NCBI RefSeq assembly: GCF_029210485.1
Contig: NZ_JARGET010000028.1
Coordinates: forward strand, 53,362-117,361
DNA: 64,000 bases
Direction of reading: 5' to 3'
Origin: Hoeflea sp. YIM 152468
GTDB lineage: Bacteria > Pseudomonadota > Alphaproteobacteria > Rhizobiales > Rhizobiaceae
The first letter of the stretch is position 1; the number at the start of each line of letters is the position of its first letter. A program made the translations under genes and the position numbers. Positions 43,700 through 52,629 of this stretch are shown piece after piece. The notes below the pieces were generated by a model, which saw only the letters and a program-made list of their open reading frames with translations, ran no database searches and was not told where the DNA came from.

Positions 43700-44389
43700 T
43701 CAGTCGCGCAGGACCACCTCGTCGCGTCGCATCTCGAACGCAGTGAGCGAGGACATGAAGTTCATGCCCAACAGGCTTTGTTCGAGCTGCCGGGGTTCGA
43801 CCACCAGCGCGCGCAATCCCTTGCGGACAACCGAACCGATGATGACCGTATCGAGCCGGACCGCTGCAGCCCGTCCCTGGCCGTTGGCGGTGTTGATGAC
43901 CAGCGAATAGCTGAGGTCTTTATCGGTGAAGCCGATGCGGAGCGCGTCCTCGTGGGACAGCGCAATCGTGGTTGCGCCCGTATCAATGAGGAAGCTTACG
44001 GCTTCGCCATTGACCGTGCCGGCCGCTTCGAAATGTCCGTTGAGCGATTTCCGGATCAGGACTGCCTGACCATTTTCATCGGTCACGGTGACGGGACGTC
44101 CTGGAGCCAGGCCACCGGCAACCCGCAACACCATGTCCCGCGCCTGATCCTGATACAGCCATCCCGTCGCCAGACCCAGTATGATCGCGGCCCAGGTCAG
44201 GAGATTTCTGATCATCTCGCCCATATTGCGATGGGCGCCGACCACAGTGGCGCCTATGACCGCGGCAAGCAGTCCCAGATAGGCTATGGAGGCAAAATCA
44301 TCATTGGGGAGCCCGAAACTCATTCCGGTCTCATGGTTGAAAATCAGCACAGCAAGCGTTGCAACGATCAGCGCAAGAATGAAGATCAT
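43700..44389 (-). CDS. Membrane-anchored retroviral-type aspartic protease (TIGR02281 family)
   Basis: This 229-residue protein has three hydrophobic helices in the first ~85 residues, then a periplasmic domain with the single active-site motif FLIDTGATTIALS and a flap region. Clan AA proteases with one DTG act as homodimers. The gene overlaps the DUF1289 gene upstream by four bases, a pairing often seen in Rhizobiales. Its substrate is unknown. Confidence 0.9.
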   Translation of the reverse strand: MIFILALIVATLAVLIFNHETGMSFGLPNDDFASIAYLGLLAAVIGATVVGAHRNMGEMIRNLLTWAAIILGLATGWLYQDQARDMVLRVAGGLAPGRPVTVTDENGQAVLIRKSLNGHFEAAGTVNGEAVSFLIDTGATTIALSHEDALRIGFTDKDLSYSLVINTANGQGRAAAVRLDTVIIGSVVRKGLRALVVEPRQLEQSLLGMNFMSSLTAFEMRRDEVVLRD

Positions 44390-44622
44390 CCGGTTCCGGT
44401 GTCCTGTTTCTCGCGCGCCATGCGCTGCCGCCTGGTTTCACGCCGCGGCCTGCGTTCGACGGTCTCGAGCCGGGACGGCAGGTCGGCCATCACCTCGCGG
44501 CGGGTTTCCGGTGCGTAGTCTATCCAGCCGGCAATTTCGTCGCGCGTTCGCCCGCACCCGAAACAATATCCGGTTTTCAGATCCATCGAACATACCAGGA
44601 TGCAGGGTGATTCAATGCTCAT
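44386..44622 (-). CDS. DUF1289 Cys-motif protein
   Basis: This 78-residue protein has the DUF1289 pattern SPCILVCSMDLKTGYCFGCGRTRDEI, four cysteines able to bind a metal, followed by a basic Arg-rich tail. The ATG at 44622 is chosen because the domain begins directly after it. The function is unknown. It overlaps the protease gene downstream. Confidence 0.9.
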   Translation of the reverse strand: MSIESPCILVCSMDLKTGYCFGCGRTRDEIAGWIDYAPETRREVMADLPSRLETVERRPRRETRRQRMAREKQDTGTG

Positions 44623-44672
44623 CGGTGATTTCGCTCGGTTTGAAACTACGCTACCGTCTTCATATCGGGGTT

Positions 44673-45455
44673 TCAGGCCAAAAGGGCAAGAGCGGTCAGG
44701 CAGAGGGTTTCGGTGATTTGCTGGGTTGCGCCCAGGGTGTCGCCGGTATGCCCATGCAGTCTGGAGCGCACCAGATTGGTCCATTGCCGGGCGGCCACGG
44801 CAATGACAGCCAGGCCGAGCAAGGCGGCTGCCGGGCCTGAAGCAAGGGTCACGAACAGAGCGAAGAGGATGCCCCCGCACAGCAGGGCGTGTGTGAGCGC
44901 GCTGTCATCGGGTGCACCGGCAGAAGCTGCAACGCCACCCTGGCGCGCGGCGGGAAGCTGGCTCCAGTGCCAGACCATGGCGGTGCGGGAGGCGGCGGCG
45001 ACAGCCAGCATCAGCAGAGCCGTATTCCATCCGCCCGACACGGAAAGAAGGATGGTGAGCGCCACACCGCGCAGCGCGAAACCGGCGACGAGAGCCAGCA
45101 CGCCATAGGTTCCGATGCGGCTGTCCTTCATGATCTCGAGCATGTGCTCCCGTCCGCCGCGTGCGCCGAGCGCATCAGCGGAATCGGCCAGCCCGTCTTC
45201 ATGCAGGGCGCCGGTCACACCGGTCATCGCACACATCGCAATCAGGATCGTCAGCGCGGCGTTGGCGTTCAGGCCCGACAACAGCACCACCAGCAGACAG
45301 GGGCCCAGGGCAATGACCAGCCCGGCGACAGGAAACATGCCCGCGGCGCGCGAGAGCGTTCCGTCATGGCCGGCAAAGCGCGAAGCCGGCATCGGCAGCC
45401 GGCTCAGAAACCCGGTCGAGCGGGCAATGTCGTCGAGATAGTCTTTGATCTGCAT
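44673..45455 (-). CDS. cobS: Adenosylcobinamide-GDP ribazoletransferase
   Basis: This 260-residue integral membrane enzyme joins adenosylcobinamide-GDP with alpha-ribazole (phosphate) to form adenosylcobalamin (phosphate). It has LSRLPMP near the N-terminus, the motif GALHEDGLADSADALGARGGREHMLEIMKDSRIGTYG (residues ~82-118) and several hydrophobic helices. The ATG at 45455 has GGAAG upstream. It diverges from cobT across 129 bases; I see no cobalamin riboswitch there. Confidence 0.95.
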   Translation of the reverse strand: MQIKDYLDDIARSTGFLSRLPMPASRFAGHDGTLSRAAGMFPVAGLVIALGPCLLVVLLSGLNANAALTILIAMCAMTGVTGALHEDGLADSADALGARGGREHMLEIMKDSRIGTYGVLALVAGFALRGVALTILLSVSGGWNTALLMLAVAAASRTAMVWHWSQLPAARQGGVAASAGAPDDSALTHALLCGGILFALFVTLASGPAAALLGLAVIAVAARQWTNLVRSRLHGHTGDTLGATQQITETLCLTALALLA

Positions 45456-45584
45456 AAGTCTTCCTGCCGCGCTGATGTTCGGGTCGAGACGCTGGATGTC
45501 GTCAACGTTGTTGTCCTCGAGCGCCAAGACAATTACACGGGGTTTGGTTGCGCGTCATGCGCCAGAGACGTTCAGGAGAAAATA

Positions 45585-46601
45585 ATGAGTGCCAGCGGTA
45601 TGCCTTTTGATGATTTTCGCGAACTCCTGCGCAATTTGCCGGGGCCGGACACGGCAGCGCTGGCTGAAGCTCGGGCGCGCGATTCGGAACTGACCAAGCC
45701 GTCCGGCTCGCTCGGGCGGCTCGAAGAAATCGCCTACTGGCTTGCCGCATGGACAGGCAAGAGCCCCCAGGTGACACGTCCGTTGGTGGCCATCTTTGCC
45801 GGCAACCATGGCGTCACCGCGCAAGGGGTCTCGCCCTTTCCGGCCTCGGTGACCGCGCAGATGGTGGAGAATTTTGCGGCTGGCGGGGCGGCGATCAATC
45901 AGATCTGTGTGGCCAATGATCTGGGTCTGAAAATCTTTGATCTGGCCCTGGAAGTGCCGACCGGGGACATTTCGGTCGAGGCGGCGATGGATGAGCGAAC
46001 CTGCGCGGCAACCATGGCATTCGGCATGGAAGCGGTTGCCGGCGGCACCGACCTTTTGTGCATCGGGGAAATGGGAATCGGCAACACCACCATCGCGGCG
46101 GCGATCTTTCATGGCCTCTATGGCGGCGCGGCCGCCGACTGGGTCGGGCCCGGCACCGGCGCAGAAGGCGAGGTGCTCAGGCGCAAGGTGGCTGCGGTTG
46201 AAGCCGCGGTGGCTTTGCACAAACCGCATCTGGGCGATCCGCTGGAGCTGCTGCGGCGCCTCGGCGGGCGCGAACTCGCCGCCATGGCCGGGGCAATTCT
46301 GGCTGCACGGATGGAGCGTATCCCGGTGATCATCGACGGCTATGTGGCGACCGCGGCTGCGGCGGTGCTGCACGCGGCTGATTCCAGCGCACTGGACCAT
46401 TGCCTGATCGGCCATGTCTCGGCCGAACCGGGCCACATGACGGCAATCGAGAAGCTCGGCAAGACGCCGCTGCTGGCGCTCGGCATGCGGTTGGGCGAGG
46501 GAACGGGGGCTGCGCTGGCGGCGGGCATCGTCAAGTCAGCGGCGCTGTGTCATTCCGGAATGGCCACTTTTGCCCAGGCCGGGGTCACCGGCAAGGACTG
46601 A
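45585..46601 (+). CDS. cobT: Nicotinate-nucleotide-dimethylbenzimidazole phosphoribosyltransferase
   Basis: This 338-residue enzyme makes alpha-ribazole phosphate from dimethylbenzimidazole and nicotinate mononucleotide. Family motifs are KPSGSLGRLEEIAYW, FAGNHGVTAQGVSPFP, GEMGIGNTTIAAAI and the catalytic Glu in HVSAEPGHMTAI. Older Pseudomonas nomenclature calls it CobU. AGGAG stands 7 bases before the ATG. It forms a divergent pair with cobS. Confidence 0.96.
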   Translation: MSASGMPFDDFRELLRNLPGPDTAALAEARARDSELTKPSGSLGRLEEIAYWLAAWTGKSPQVTRPLVAIFAGNHGVTAQGVSPFPASVTAQMVENFAAGGAAINQICVANDLGLKIFDLALEVPTGDISVEAAMDERTCAATMAFGMEAVAGGTDLLCIGEMGIGNTTIAAAIFHGLYGGAAADWVGPGTGAEGEVLRRKVAAVEAAVALHKPHLGDPLELLRRLGGRELAAMAGAILAARMERIPVIIDGYVATAAAAVLHAADSSALDHCLIGHVSAEPGHMTAIEKLGKTPLLALGMRLGEGTGAALAAGIVKSAALCHSGMATFAQAGVTGKD

Positions 46602-46629
46602 GCGTCGTCAGCTGCACCGTTGCTGAAGC

Positions 46630-48147
46630 TCAGCTGAAGACGCGCTTCTTCTTCTGAGTCGCACTTGGCAGGCCCGCGACCGGCGCCATGCTTTCGAGAA
46701 CGCGCTGACGCGGCAGGATGGCGATGCCCTCGGTGCCTTCGCGCAGTCTCGACTTGAACACGAACTCGCCACCGTGTTTGGCAAGGATAGCCTGGACAAT
46801 CGGCAGCCCCAGCCCGGTGCCCTGTTCGGCGCTCTTGATCGCCACCGAGCCCTGGCCGAAGGCGGACAGCACGACCGAAATCTCCTCCTCGGCGATGCCG
46901 GGTCCATTGTCCTTGATGGCGAGGTATTGCCCGCCGCCGGCGGTCCAGCCGATCTTGACGCGGATCTCGCCGCCCGAGGGGGTGAACTTGACGGCATTGG
47001 ACAAGAGATTGAGCAACACCTGGCGCATCGATTTTTCGTCAGCCCAGACCATCGGAAGGTCTTTTTCGAAAGCTTTGATGATGTGAATGTTCTTGCTGCG
47101 CGCCTTGAGCTGGACCAGCGCAATGCAATCCTCGGCGATGTCAGCCAGCGCCAGGGAGTTCTCGTTGAGCTCATAGCGGCCCGCCTCGATGCGCGACAGG
47201 TCGAGGATTTCGTTGATGAGGTTGAGAAGGTGCTGACCTGACGTGTGGATGTCGCCGACATATTCCTTGTAGCTGTTGTTGTCGATCGGGCCCAGCACTT
47301 CGCCGGCCATGACTTCGGAAAAGCCGAGTATGGCATTGAGCGGGGTTCTGAGCTCATGGCTCATGGAGGCTAGAAAACGTGACTTGGCGAGGTTCGATTC
47401 CTCGGCGCGGCGGCGGGCTTCGTCCGACATTGAATTGGCGACTTCAAGCTCGGCAATAAGATCGTCTTTTTCAGTCTGGAAGCTGAGCATTTTCAGATTG
47501 GTCGTGTAGAGCCGTTGCGACATGAAAATGAAGAACAGAGCTGCCGCCGATATCATCGCCAGCACCGAGAAATCAGCAAGCTCGCGGCCGATCCCGGCGC
47601 GCAGCGCCAGCGCCGCGATAATCGGTGCAGCAACCAGATACAGCGCAAACCGCAGGGTGAACGTCGTCATCGCCGTTGCCGCAAGCGCAATCAGCAAGGC
47701 GGCCGATTTGTAGAAATTGAAAGTGTCGCCCTGACAGGTGGTGCACTCCTGATAGGCGAAAGCGGCCCAGACCAGGCCAATGATGGCGCACACGACCAGG
47801 AATCGCTTGCGCCAGCGGATGGTCGCCTCCTCATCGAAGGATTCGCGTGATGCCCGCCGGGCGATCAGAATCAGGCCGGCATAGATGACCAGCGCCATCA
47901 GCGCCCAGGCCAGCAGCCACAAGGCTTCGTCAAACCACACGCCGCCGATCGCGGTCAGCAGAACAAGAATCGGCGGAGCCGCGGCCCCCTGCAGGACAGC
48001 GTTGATATGCAGCCGCAGCATCTCGTTGTCGAAAGCGGGTGACTTCTGACGGCCGTACTGCAATTGTTCGCGGGTTGCGCGCACGGTTTTCATCACCGCC
48101 GCGTTCTTGTGGGGGCGCGAACGATCGACAATATGTTTGTCGGTCAT
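46630..48147 (-). CDS. Membrane sensor histidine kinase (PdhS/PleC-like)
   Basis: This protein of about 505 residues has five or so N-terminal membrane helices (~55-215) and a coiled-coil stretch (~220-255). The HisKA box LAKSRFLASMSHELRTPLNAILGFSEVM follows, then a HATPase domain with N, G1 and G2 boxes (LLNLLSNAVKFTPSGG, DNGPGIAEEE, GTGLGLPIV). The H-box resembles PleC/PdhS kinases of alphaproteobacterial cell-cycle control. There is no response regulator nearby. Start uncertain: ATG 48147 or TTG 48177. The sensor ligand is unknown. Confidence 0.88.
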   Translation of the reverse strand: MTDKHIVDRSRPHKNAAVMKTVRATREQLQYGRQKSPAFDNEMLRLHINAVLQGAAAPPILVLLTAIGGVWFDEALWLLAWALMALVIYAGLILIARRASRESFDEEATIRWRKRFLVVCAIIGLVWAAFAYQECTTCQGDTFNFYKSAALLIALAATAMTTFTLRFALYLVAAPIIAALALRAGIGRELADFSVLAMISAAALFFIFMSQRLYTTNLKMLSFQTEKDDLIAELEVANSMSDEARRRAEESNLAKSRFLASMSHELRTPLNAILGFSEVMAGEVLGPIDNNSYKEYVGDIHTSGQHLLNLINEILDLSRIEAGRYELNENSLALADIAEDCIALVQLKARSKNIHIIKAFEKDLPMVWADEKSMRQVLLNLLSNAVKFTPSGGEIRVKIGWTAGGGQYLAIKDNGPGIAEEEISVVLSAFGQGSVAIKSAEQGTGLGLPIVQAILAKHGGEFVFKSRLREGTEGIAILPRQRVLESMAPVAGLPSATQKKKRVFS

Positions 48148-48294
48148 GGTGAGCGGTGTCGACACGTGTGCTTTCAATGTTTTCGGTTCCTGTGTGAAAT
48201 CTAGCCCTCAATGCTTAAGAACCGGTTTGCAATTTGGCGTCTCCCGGCTTGAAACGCCTTGCAACCGGCCAACAGGTGAGTTCAATCTTTGACG

Positions 48295-48891
48295 ATGAAG
48301 TTTTTGACACGGCCGGTTCGCGGTGGTCGCTCAGGGCGACGCAAGCTGCTTGATGTCTGTTTCGCGGCTCTCGTCATCACCGGTGCTGCCCTTCTTGTTG
48401 CCCGTATCGAACGCTTCGCCGGTGCGGATCTCAGCGGCCAGGTGAGGGTTGTGGATGGCGACAGCCTGGTGCTTGGAGACAGGCGGTTGCGGCTCAAGGG
48501 AATTGATGCGCCGGAGCTCAGGCAGCGTTGCCGCAAACAGGGTTTTGACTATGGATGCGGGACGGAGGCGGCGTCCCATCTCAGGGGGCTGATCGGCCGG
48601 CATGATGTGGCGTGCCGCAGCGAAGGGAGGGACCGGTATGGGCGTGATCTGGTGCGCTGCATTGCCAACGAGGTTGATCTCAATGCCGCGATGGTGCGGT
48701 CGGGTCATGCGGTTGCGTTTGGCGATTACAATCTTGACGAGGCGCAAGCGCGGCAGCAGGGTGCGGGTCTCTGGGCCGGTGAGTTCGATCCGCCGAAGCA
48801 GTGGCGTGCCATCCACGGTGGCGTGCAGGAGGAATTGCATGCCGGCTTGACGATGCTGACAGCTTTTCTGCGGCGGCTGTTTGGTGTCTGA
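48295..48891 (+). CDS. Thermonuclease-family (SNase-like) protein
   Basis: This 198-residue protein has an N-terminal hydrophobic anchor (~20-37) and a staphylococcal-nuclease domain: VVDGDSLVLGDRRLRLKGIDAPELRQRC followed by GRDRYGRDLVRC. The catalytic Arg, Glu and Arg positions look intact. It is probably exported or membrane-bound. Its stop precedes the GST gene by 32 bases. Confidence 0.9.
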   Translation: MKFLTRPVRGGRSGRRKLLDVCFAALVITGAALLVARIERFAGADLSGQVRVVDGDSLVLGDRRLRLKGIDAPELRQRCRKQGFDYGCGTEAASHLRGLIGRHDVACRSEGRDRYGRDLVRCIANEVDLNAAMVRSGHAVAFGDYNLDEAQARQQGAGLWAGEFDPPKQWRAIHGGVQEELHAGLTMLTAFLRRLFGV

Positions 48892-48923
48892 TCAGCCTGA
48901 TCAAACTCAAAGAGGGAAATCGC

Positions 48924-49535
48924 ATGAAACTCTATGATGGCGGGCGCGCGCCCAATCCGCGCCGGGTCACAGTCTTTCTGGCCGAGAAGGGTATCGACGT
49001 CGAAAAGGTACCGGTGGACATGGGGCAACTGGGCCACAAGTCCGACGAGGTGACCCGGCTCAATCCGCTGCAAAGATTGCCGGTGCTGGTGCTTGACGAT
49101 GCAACCGTGATTACGGAATCGGTAGCTATATGCCGGTATTTCGAAGAGCTGCACCCGGAACCGCCGCTGATGGGCACGGATGCGCGCGACCGGGCAATCG
49201 TCGAGATGTGGAACCGGCGGATGGAGCTCAACTTTCTCGCCGCCGTTGCCGCCGCCTTCCGCCACACCCATCCGGCGATGAAGGAATGGGAAGTGCCGCA
49301 GGTTGCCGAATGGGGTGAGATCAACCGTCCCAAGGCGCTGGCTTTCCTTGAGCTTCTGGATGCCGAACTGGCAGAGCGCGAATTCATCGCCGGGGCGCGC
49401 TACACCATTGCCGACATCACCGGCATGATCGCCTTCGATTTCATGAAGCCGGCGCGAATCGAGCGGCCTGACCATTTAACCAATGTGATGCGCTGGTATC
49501 AGACGGTTTCGTCCAGACCGAGTGCCGCGCTGTGA
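48924..49535 (+). CDS. Glutathione S-transferase family protein
   Basis: This 203-residue protein has a thioredoxin-like N-terminal domain (MKLYDGGRAPNPRRVTVFLAEKG, ESVAICRYFEE for the glutathione gamma-glutamyl site) and an all-helical C-terminal domain with the GST folding motif FIAGARYTIADITGMIAFDF. Its substrate is not evident. The stop overlaps the glycosylase gene by four bases. Confidence 0.93.
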   Translation: MKLYDGGRAPNPRRVTVFLAEKGIDVEKVPVDMGQLGHKSDEVTRLNPLQRLPVLVLDDATVITESVAICRYFEELHPEPPLMGTDARDRAIVEMWNRRMELNFLAAVAAAFRHTHPAMKEWEVPQVAEWGEINRPKALAFLELLDAELAEREFIAGARYTIADITGMIAFDFMKPARIERPDHLTNVMRWYQTVSSRPSAAL

Positions 49536-50203
49536 CCGAGCCGGAAGCCCGGAAAGAGGCAAGCGAGGTGGCGCTTGAAGCGTTGCTTGCCGAAATCTCG
49601 GCCTGCCGGATCTGCCGCGACACGCCGGCGGGCGGGCCGGCCAAAGCCCTGCCGCATGAGCCGCGTCCGGTCTGTGTGGCTTCCTCCAGCGCGTCAATCC
49701 TGATCGCGGGTCAGGCGCCAGGCACGCGCGTGCATGCCAGCGGCATGCCGTTCACGGACCCTTCCGGCGACAGGCTGAGGGATTGGCTCGGCGTCGATGA
49801 AACCAAATTCTACGATCCGGCACATTTTGCCATCGTGCCGATGGGCTTCTGTTTCCCCGGGCTTGACGCCAAGGGGGGCGATCTGCCGCCGCGCAAGGAG
49901 TGTGCACCGGCGTGGCGCGGCCGCGTCATGGCCCAGATGCCGCAACTCAAGCTGATCCTGGTGATCGGCCAGTATGCGCAGGCCTGGCATCTGGGGTCGC
50001 TGAAACAGAAGTCCCTGACGGAGACGGTGAGAAACTGGCGCTCCATCCTTGACGCCAAGGACCAGACGATTCCCGTATTGCCGCTGCCGCATCCGTCCTG
50101 GCGCAACAGCGGATGGATTCGCAAGAATCCGTGGTTCGAGGCCGAGTTGCTGCCCGAACTGAAACGCCGCGTCGCATCGCTTGTCGACGCCTCATCGGAA
50201 TGA
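49532..50203 (+). CDS. Uracil-DNA glycosylase-family protein
   Basis: This 223-residue protein has the N-terminal CRICRD cysteine pair, the family motif A ILIAGQAPGTRVHASGMPFTDPSGDRLRDWLG and the C-terminal LPLPHPSWRNSGW. These match the UDG-superfamily branch with Fe-S-like cysteines found next to GST genes in Rhizobiales. It starts with GTG at 49532, overlapping the GST stop. Activity on uracil in DNA is known for relatives, not shown here. Confidence 0.85.
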   Translation: MTEPEARKEASEVALEALLAEISACRICRDTPAGGPAKALPHEPRPVCVASSSASILIAGQAPGTRVHASGMPFTDPSGDRLRDWLGVDETKFYDPAHFAIVPMGFCFPGLDAKGGDLPPRKECAPAWRGRVMAQMPQLKLILVIGQYAQAWHLGSLKQKSLTETVRNWRSILDAKDQTIPVLPLPHPSWRNSGWIRKNPWFEAELLPELKRRVASLVDASSE

Positions 50204-50297
50204 GATTCTGTCAAACTGTGAAATTGTGAAAAATATTACTTTGTGTTGAGTCTGCCCGCGGGATAGTAGGAGAGAATATTTCTTTCTGGAGATTTCA

Positions 50298-50786
50298 ATG
50301 GATCGCCTCGACCGCAAAATTCTGCGCCTGTTGCAAGAAGACGCCACCCTCGCAGTGGCTGAAGTCGCCAAGAAGGTCGGCTTGTCGACGACCCCGTGCT
50401 GGCGGCGTATCCAGAAGCTCGAGGAGGACGGTGTCATCCGGCGCCGCGTGGCGCTGCTCGACCCTGTGGCGATCAACGCCAAGGTCACTGTCTTCGTGTC
50501 GATCCGCACCAATTCCCATTCCAACGAATGGCTGAAGCGGTTCTCGGAGGTGATCACCGAATTTGCCGAGGTGGTGGAATTCTACCGGATGAGCGGCGAT
50601 GTCGACTATCTGTTGCGCGTCGTGGTGCCTGATATCGCCGCCTATGATGCGTTCTACAAACGGCTGATTGCCAGAATAGAGATCCGTGATGTCTCGTCAT
50701 CATTTGCCATGGAGCAGATCAAGTACACCACCCAGTTGCCACTGGATTACATGCAGATGGCCAAGGAAAAAGCCGAGGCCAACTGA
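50298..50786 (+). CDS. Lrp/AsnC-family transcriptional regulator
   Basis: This 162-residue regulator has an N-terminal helix-turn-helix (VAEVAKKVGLSTTPCWRRIQKLEEDG) and a C-terminal RAM ligand-binding domain (ending IKYTTQLPLDY). GGAG stands 7 bases before the ATG. The upstream gap contains two AATATT-centred blocks (50231-50236 and 50275-50280), which could be sites for autoregulation. The target genes are unknown. Confidence 0.94.
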   Translation: MDRLDRKILRLLQEDATLAVAEVAKKVGLSTTPCWRRIQKLEEDGVIRRRVALLDPVAINAKVTVFVSIRTNSHSNEWLKRFSEVITEFAEVVEFYRMSGDVDYLLRVVVPDIAAYDAFYKRLIARIEIRDVSSSFAMEQIKYTTQLPLDYMQMAKEKAEAN

Positions 50787-50990
50787 CAATCGGGGCGCAC
50801 CGTGACGGGGTAAGAACCGGGGTCGCGCTCGGCAACCACATCGCGCGTTGGTGCGGCTGACGGGCGCGATCGCGGCAAAATGCTTGCCAGGGGGCGATGC
50901 GTTGCGCCGAATTCTCTCAGTCCGGCACCGTTTTCGGTGTATGGTAAAATTTCGATATGTTGAGAAACAGGCGAAGATCGGAGTTTTGAC

Positions 50991-51446
50991 ATGAGAGCGC
51001 TTCTTGCTGCGATACCTCTTCTTCTTTGCCTCGCCGCTGGTGCCCAGGCTGCGGGCGAGGATGTGAAAATCATTGAAAGCGATGCGGCCTTTGCCGATGT
51101 CGCATCCGGCATTGAAAACGCCATTCTAAACCGTGGCTACAAGGTCGATTACCACGGTTTTATTGGCGACATGCTGAAGCGAACGGCGGATGATGTCGAT
51201 GCCGAAAAGGCGCTGTACACCGATGCCGAATTCTTCACCTTCTGCTCGGCTGTGCTGTCGCGCAAGGTGATGGAAGCCGAGATCGGTGACATCGCGTATT
51301 GCCCCTATGTGGTCTTTGCCTATGAAGCGGCGGAAACGCCGGGACGTGTCGCCGTCGGTTTCAGACTGCTGCCCGAGGGTGGCCAGCGTGATGCGGTCAA
51401 TGCGCTGCTCTCCGACATCATCACCGACGCGGCCGAGGGGATGTAG
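50991..51446 (+). CDS. Exported DUF302 protein
   Basis: This 151-residue protein has a Sec signal peptide (MRALLAAIPLLLCLAAGAQAAG) and a DUF302-type domain (FADVASGIENAILNRGYKVDYHGFIGDML; YCPYVVFAYEAAETPGRVAVGFRLLP). It is periplasmic by prediction. The function is unknown. It stands alone. Confidence 0.85.
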   Translation: MRALLAAIPLLLCLAAGAQAAGEDVKIIESDAAFADVASGIENAILNRGYKVDYHGFIGDMLKRTADDVDAEKALYTDAEFFTFCSAVLSRKVMEAEIGDIAYCPYVVFAYEAAETPGRVAVGFRLLPEGGQRDAVNALLSDIITDAAEGM

Positions 51447-51604
51447 GGTTCCGGGTCGGGCGCTGTCTTGATGCCAGATGCTCGCGGGATTTGCCGTCCG
51501 TCAGGTCCCGGACGTCATCCTTGCCGACCCCATAGGCGCAGCCGGTCTGGATGGCGACACGGGCCATACCGGCGAGGTTGCCGGCCGACCTCATTCGCTC
51601 CAAG

Positions 51605-51627
51605 CCGTGCCGGGATATCCGGCACGG
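51605..51627. terminator. Stem-loop between convergent genes
   Basis: CCGTGCCGG (51605-51613) and CCGGCACGG (51619-51627) form a perfect 9-bp stem with a 5-base loop, between the convergent ends of the DUF302 gene (51446) and the dehydrogenase gene (51666). No good U run follows on either strand, so it may be a weak or bidirectional terminator. Confidence 0.45.
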
Positions 51628-51665
51628 TGCAATCGGTGTTTTGGGGCGGCCGGCGGGGCGCGATG

Positions 51666-52535
51666 TTATTTTTCCAGGCGCGCCAGCAGCGACGAGGTAT
51701 CCCAGCGCTTGCCACCCATGGTCTGCACGTCAGCGTAGAACTGGTCGACCAGCGCCGTCACCGGCAATGTGGCGCCGTTGCGCTTGGCTTCATTGAGCAC
51801 GATATCGAGATCCTTGCGCATCCAGTCGACCGCAAAGCCATGATCATATTTGCCGGCATCCATGGTCTTGTAGCGGTTTTCCATCTGCCACGACCCGGCC
51901 GCGCCCTTGGAAATCACGTCGATGACTTTCTCAATGTCGAGGCCTGCCTTCTTGCCGAAATGGATGCCTTCGGCGAGGCCCTGAACCAGGCCCGCGATGC
52001 AGATCTGGTTGATCATCTTGGTCAATTGGCCGCTGCCGACCGGTCCCATCAGCCCGACCATGCGGGCGTAGGCGTCGATCACCGGACGGGCTGTTGCAAA
52101 AGTCGCTTCCTCGCCGCCGACCATGACCGTGAGGGCGCCGTTTTCAGCGCCAGCCTGGCCGCCTGACACCGGGGCATCGAGAAAGCCGCAGCCCATGTCG
52201 ATACAGGCTTCGGCCAGTTGCCGCGCCACTTCGGCCGAGGCCGTGGTGTTGTCGATCAGGATCGCACCCTTGCTCATGCCATGAAGGGCCCCGCCGGGAG
52301 CGAGCGTGACAGCGCGCAGATCATCGTCGTTGCCGACGCAGGTAAAGACGAAATCCGCACCCTTGGCGGCTTCAGCCGGCGTCTCGCAGGCGGTGCCGCC
52401 GAACTCGTCGGCCCACTTGCGGGCTTTTTCGGCTGTGCGGTTGTAGACCCGCAACTCGTGACCGCCCTTGGCCTTGAGGTGTCCTGCCATGGGATAACCC
52501 ATAACGCCCAGACCAATGAATGCTACTGTTGCCAT
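51666..52535 (-). CDS. 3-Hydroxyisobutyrate dehydrogenase-family oxidoreductase
   Basis: This 289-residue NAD(P)-dependent beta-hydroxyacid dehydrogenase has the Rossmann motif FIGLGVMGYPMAGHL at residues 5-19, the substrate loop DAPVSGGQAGAENGALTVMVGG and the catalytic Lys in GQLTKMINQICIAG. Tartronate semialdehyde reductase, 3-hydroxyisobutyrate dehydrogenase and sulfolactaldehyde reductase share these motifs, so the substrate is open. The gene stands alone. Confidence 0.93.
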   Translation of the reverse strand: MATVAFIGLGVMGYPMAGHLKAKGGHELRVYNRTAEKARKWADEFGGTACETPAEAAKGADFVFTCVGNDDDLRAVTLAPGGALHGMSKGAILIDNTTASAEVARQLAEACIDMGCGFLDAPVSGGQAGAENGALTVMVGGEEATFATARPVIDAYARMVGLMGPVGSGQLTKMINQICIAGLVQGLAEGIHFGKKAGLDIEKVIDVISKGAAGSWQMENRYKTMDAGKYDHGFAVDWMRKDLDIVLNEAKRNGATLPVTALVDQFYADVQTMGGKRWDTSSLLARLEK

Positions 52536-52629
52536 GACCTCTATCCTTCTGTCACAAATACGCTTTACGCCTCACCTGATTGCAAGTTACGTAATGTAAC
52601 CTGCGAGACCCTGAGAGGGACATAGACCA

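Noticed and set aside
43543..43910. Coding region across the CGCGGGG repeat
   Set aside because: The open frames there are produced by GC-rich repeats and overlap the aspartic protease gene in the opposite direction.
45456..45584. Possible cobalamin riboswitch between cobS and cobT
   Set aside because: No B12-box (GCCACTG-like) or other conserved core is present in the 129-base gap.
51421..51603. 60-residue minus-strand reading frame after the DUF302 gene
   Set aside because: The stretch MRSAGNLAGMARVAIQTGCAYGVGKDDVRDLTDG looks somewhat protein-like, but the frame overlaps the DUF302 end, has no convincing ribosome-binding site and matches nothing I recognise.
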